From Acanthochromis polyacanthus (Eukaryota; Chordata; Actinopteri; Pomacentridae), in assembly GCF_021347895.1 (NCBI RefSeq), contig NC_067124.1:23116521-23180520 (forward strand): a stretch of 64,000 nucleotides of DNA, in the 5' to 3' direction. Position 1 is the stretch's first letter. Every line of letters begins with the position of its first letter. Below the pieces are notes generated by a model. That model had not been told where the DNA came from and ran no database searches. It worked only from the letters and a program-made list of their open reading frames with translations. Shown one piece after another: positions 62,923 to 64,000 of this stretch. A program made the position numbers and the translations under genes.

Positions 62923-64000
62923 AAACTAATTAACTTCAGTCAGTTTTAACAGATCATTTTTCCACCACAGTAAAGAAGCTTTTTTATATTGTTTAAGCAC
63001 TGTAACTTTATCAGAAGACTCCATTAAGGACCAATCGAGAATACAAACAGGACAGCACCATGCTTTCAATGCTCCTGTGTTGCACAAAAGCACGATAATG
63101 ACACATCTTCATTCAAGTTGAATAACATTGAAGTGCTAAAACAATGAATCTTTGTCTTGGTTGAAACTCTTTTTTCTTTATCAATTATCTCTCCCTGTTA
63201 TGAAACGACCTCACTGCTCATAAAGAAAAGGCAGTTGACTTTATAACTTTAAGCCTTGAACTATCCTACTTCAGGAGATGTTTAATCATGATTCCTGATG
63301 GAATATTTATGTTAACAGTTTTTTAGAATAGTTTTTTTTTTTTTTTTGCCAAGATACAGTAAATTACATGGATATTTGAATTGTATAGATAACAAAAGTG
63401 GTTTGAAAAGTTAGGTGTGATTCAAACTTTGACATCACTATTTTCTACATAGAACTGACTGCACAAATAACAATGACAAGGTAACAGGAGCGGTTAACAC
63501 TGAACATGTTGGTCAGAACTGTGTGGGCGTAAGTGGAATAGCAAAACTTATAAAACAGGCATATATGTGACGCAGATGATTCACCTTTGCCACATTGCAG
63601 CATTTGTCACAAACTACACACTTCTGCAGGCAGGAGATTGACAGTAAATGGATTATAATTATACTTTCCTATGGCAGTGATGTGTATTGTCTCTGAGAGT
63701 GGAGGTGCAGTAGATGTCACAGCACCACTGTGTGAAGGAGTCGTGAAATCCCAGTATGGGGGTGTCATTACAGGTAGTATGCAGTGACAGGTGACAAACC
63801 GATACAGCCGTTTCACTGGAGGGTGTACAATTAGGTGAAGTGCTCTTCTTTTGGCGTGAGCATGTGGATTCGTTTTGTAACGCTGATTACAAATGGCGGT
63901 GTCCAACAGATGTCACTTAAATCACGAACACTTCCAAGTATCTCACTGATTGTGCATTGACCACAGCCAATCGAAGGGACAAAAAGGTCAAAGCTGCATC
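62920..64000. other. window end, no gene recognised
   Basis: Contains a T run near 63332-63347 and a 99-codon minus-strand open frame (63607-63906) with no recognisable domain; that frame is discussed as a finding. Nothing else supportable. Confidence 0.4.

Noticed and set aside
1..64000. CRISPR arrays, bacterial operons, phage or viral genes
   Set aside because: Nothing of the kind seen; all coding evidence and repeats are those of a vertebrate nuclear genome.

Overview
This window is vertebrate nuclear DNA, almost certainly from a ray-finned (teleost) fish, probably a percomorph; the lineage is an inference. The evidence is two intron-bearing genes with clear vertebrate orthologues, AT-rich non-coding DNA, long (TG)n/(CA)n microsatellites, and many fish-type mobile elements (tRNA-derived SINEs with L2-like tails, hAT and Tc1/mariner MITEs, a mariner relic, a Penelope-like relic). 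I see no bacterial, plasmid, phage or CRISPR features.

Layout. (1) 1-3500: non-coding, with a SINE fragment, a (TG)44 microsatellite and a perfect 42-nt hairpin. (2) 3540-3786: probable promoter and non-coding first exon of plekhf2, followed by an intron of about 25 kb (3787-29091) full of mobile-element relics. (3) 29092-about 30700: the single coding exon of plekhf2 (Phafin2, a PH plus FYVE endosomal PI3P-binding protein) and its 3' UTR, plus strand. (4) About 30700-51000: intergenic. It holds a tandem element carrying two consensus CTCF-like motifs, a palindromic foldback element and a 1.5-kb mariner relic with TA target duplication. (5) 51030-60187: wdr73 on the minus strand. I resolved all eight coding exons with consensus splice sites; they join in frame to a predicted 381-residue protein. 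A Penelope-like relic lies in its last intron. (6) 60200-64000: wdr73 promoter side, with an ETS-like site and a CTCF-like motif, then non-coding DNA with a (CA)n microsatellite.

The two genes are convergent (tail to tail), about 20 kb apart, and have no known shared pathway. plekhf2 acts on early endosomes and macropinosomes. wdr73 is a WD40-repeat protein linked to the Integrator cleavage module and to neurodevelopment.

I did not find a convincing undescribed system. The observations most worth checking are the transposon-borne CTCF-like pair facing a third site at the wdr73 promoter, the perfect hairpin just upstream of the plekhf2 first exon, the large CpG-rich palindrome in the plekhf2 intron, and the wdr73 stop codon overlapping a canonical poly(A) signal. 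All motif, family and conservation statements come from reading the sequence; no search was run.
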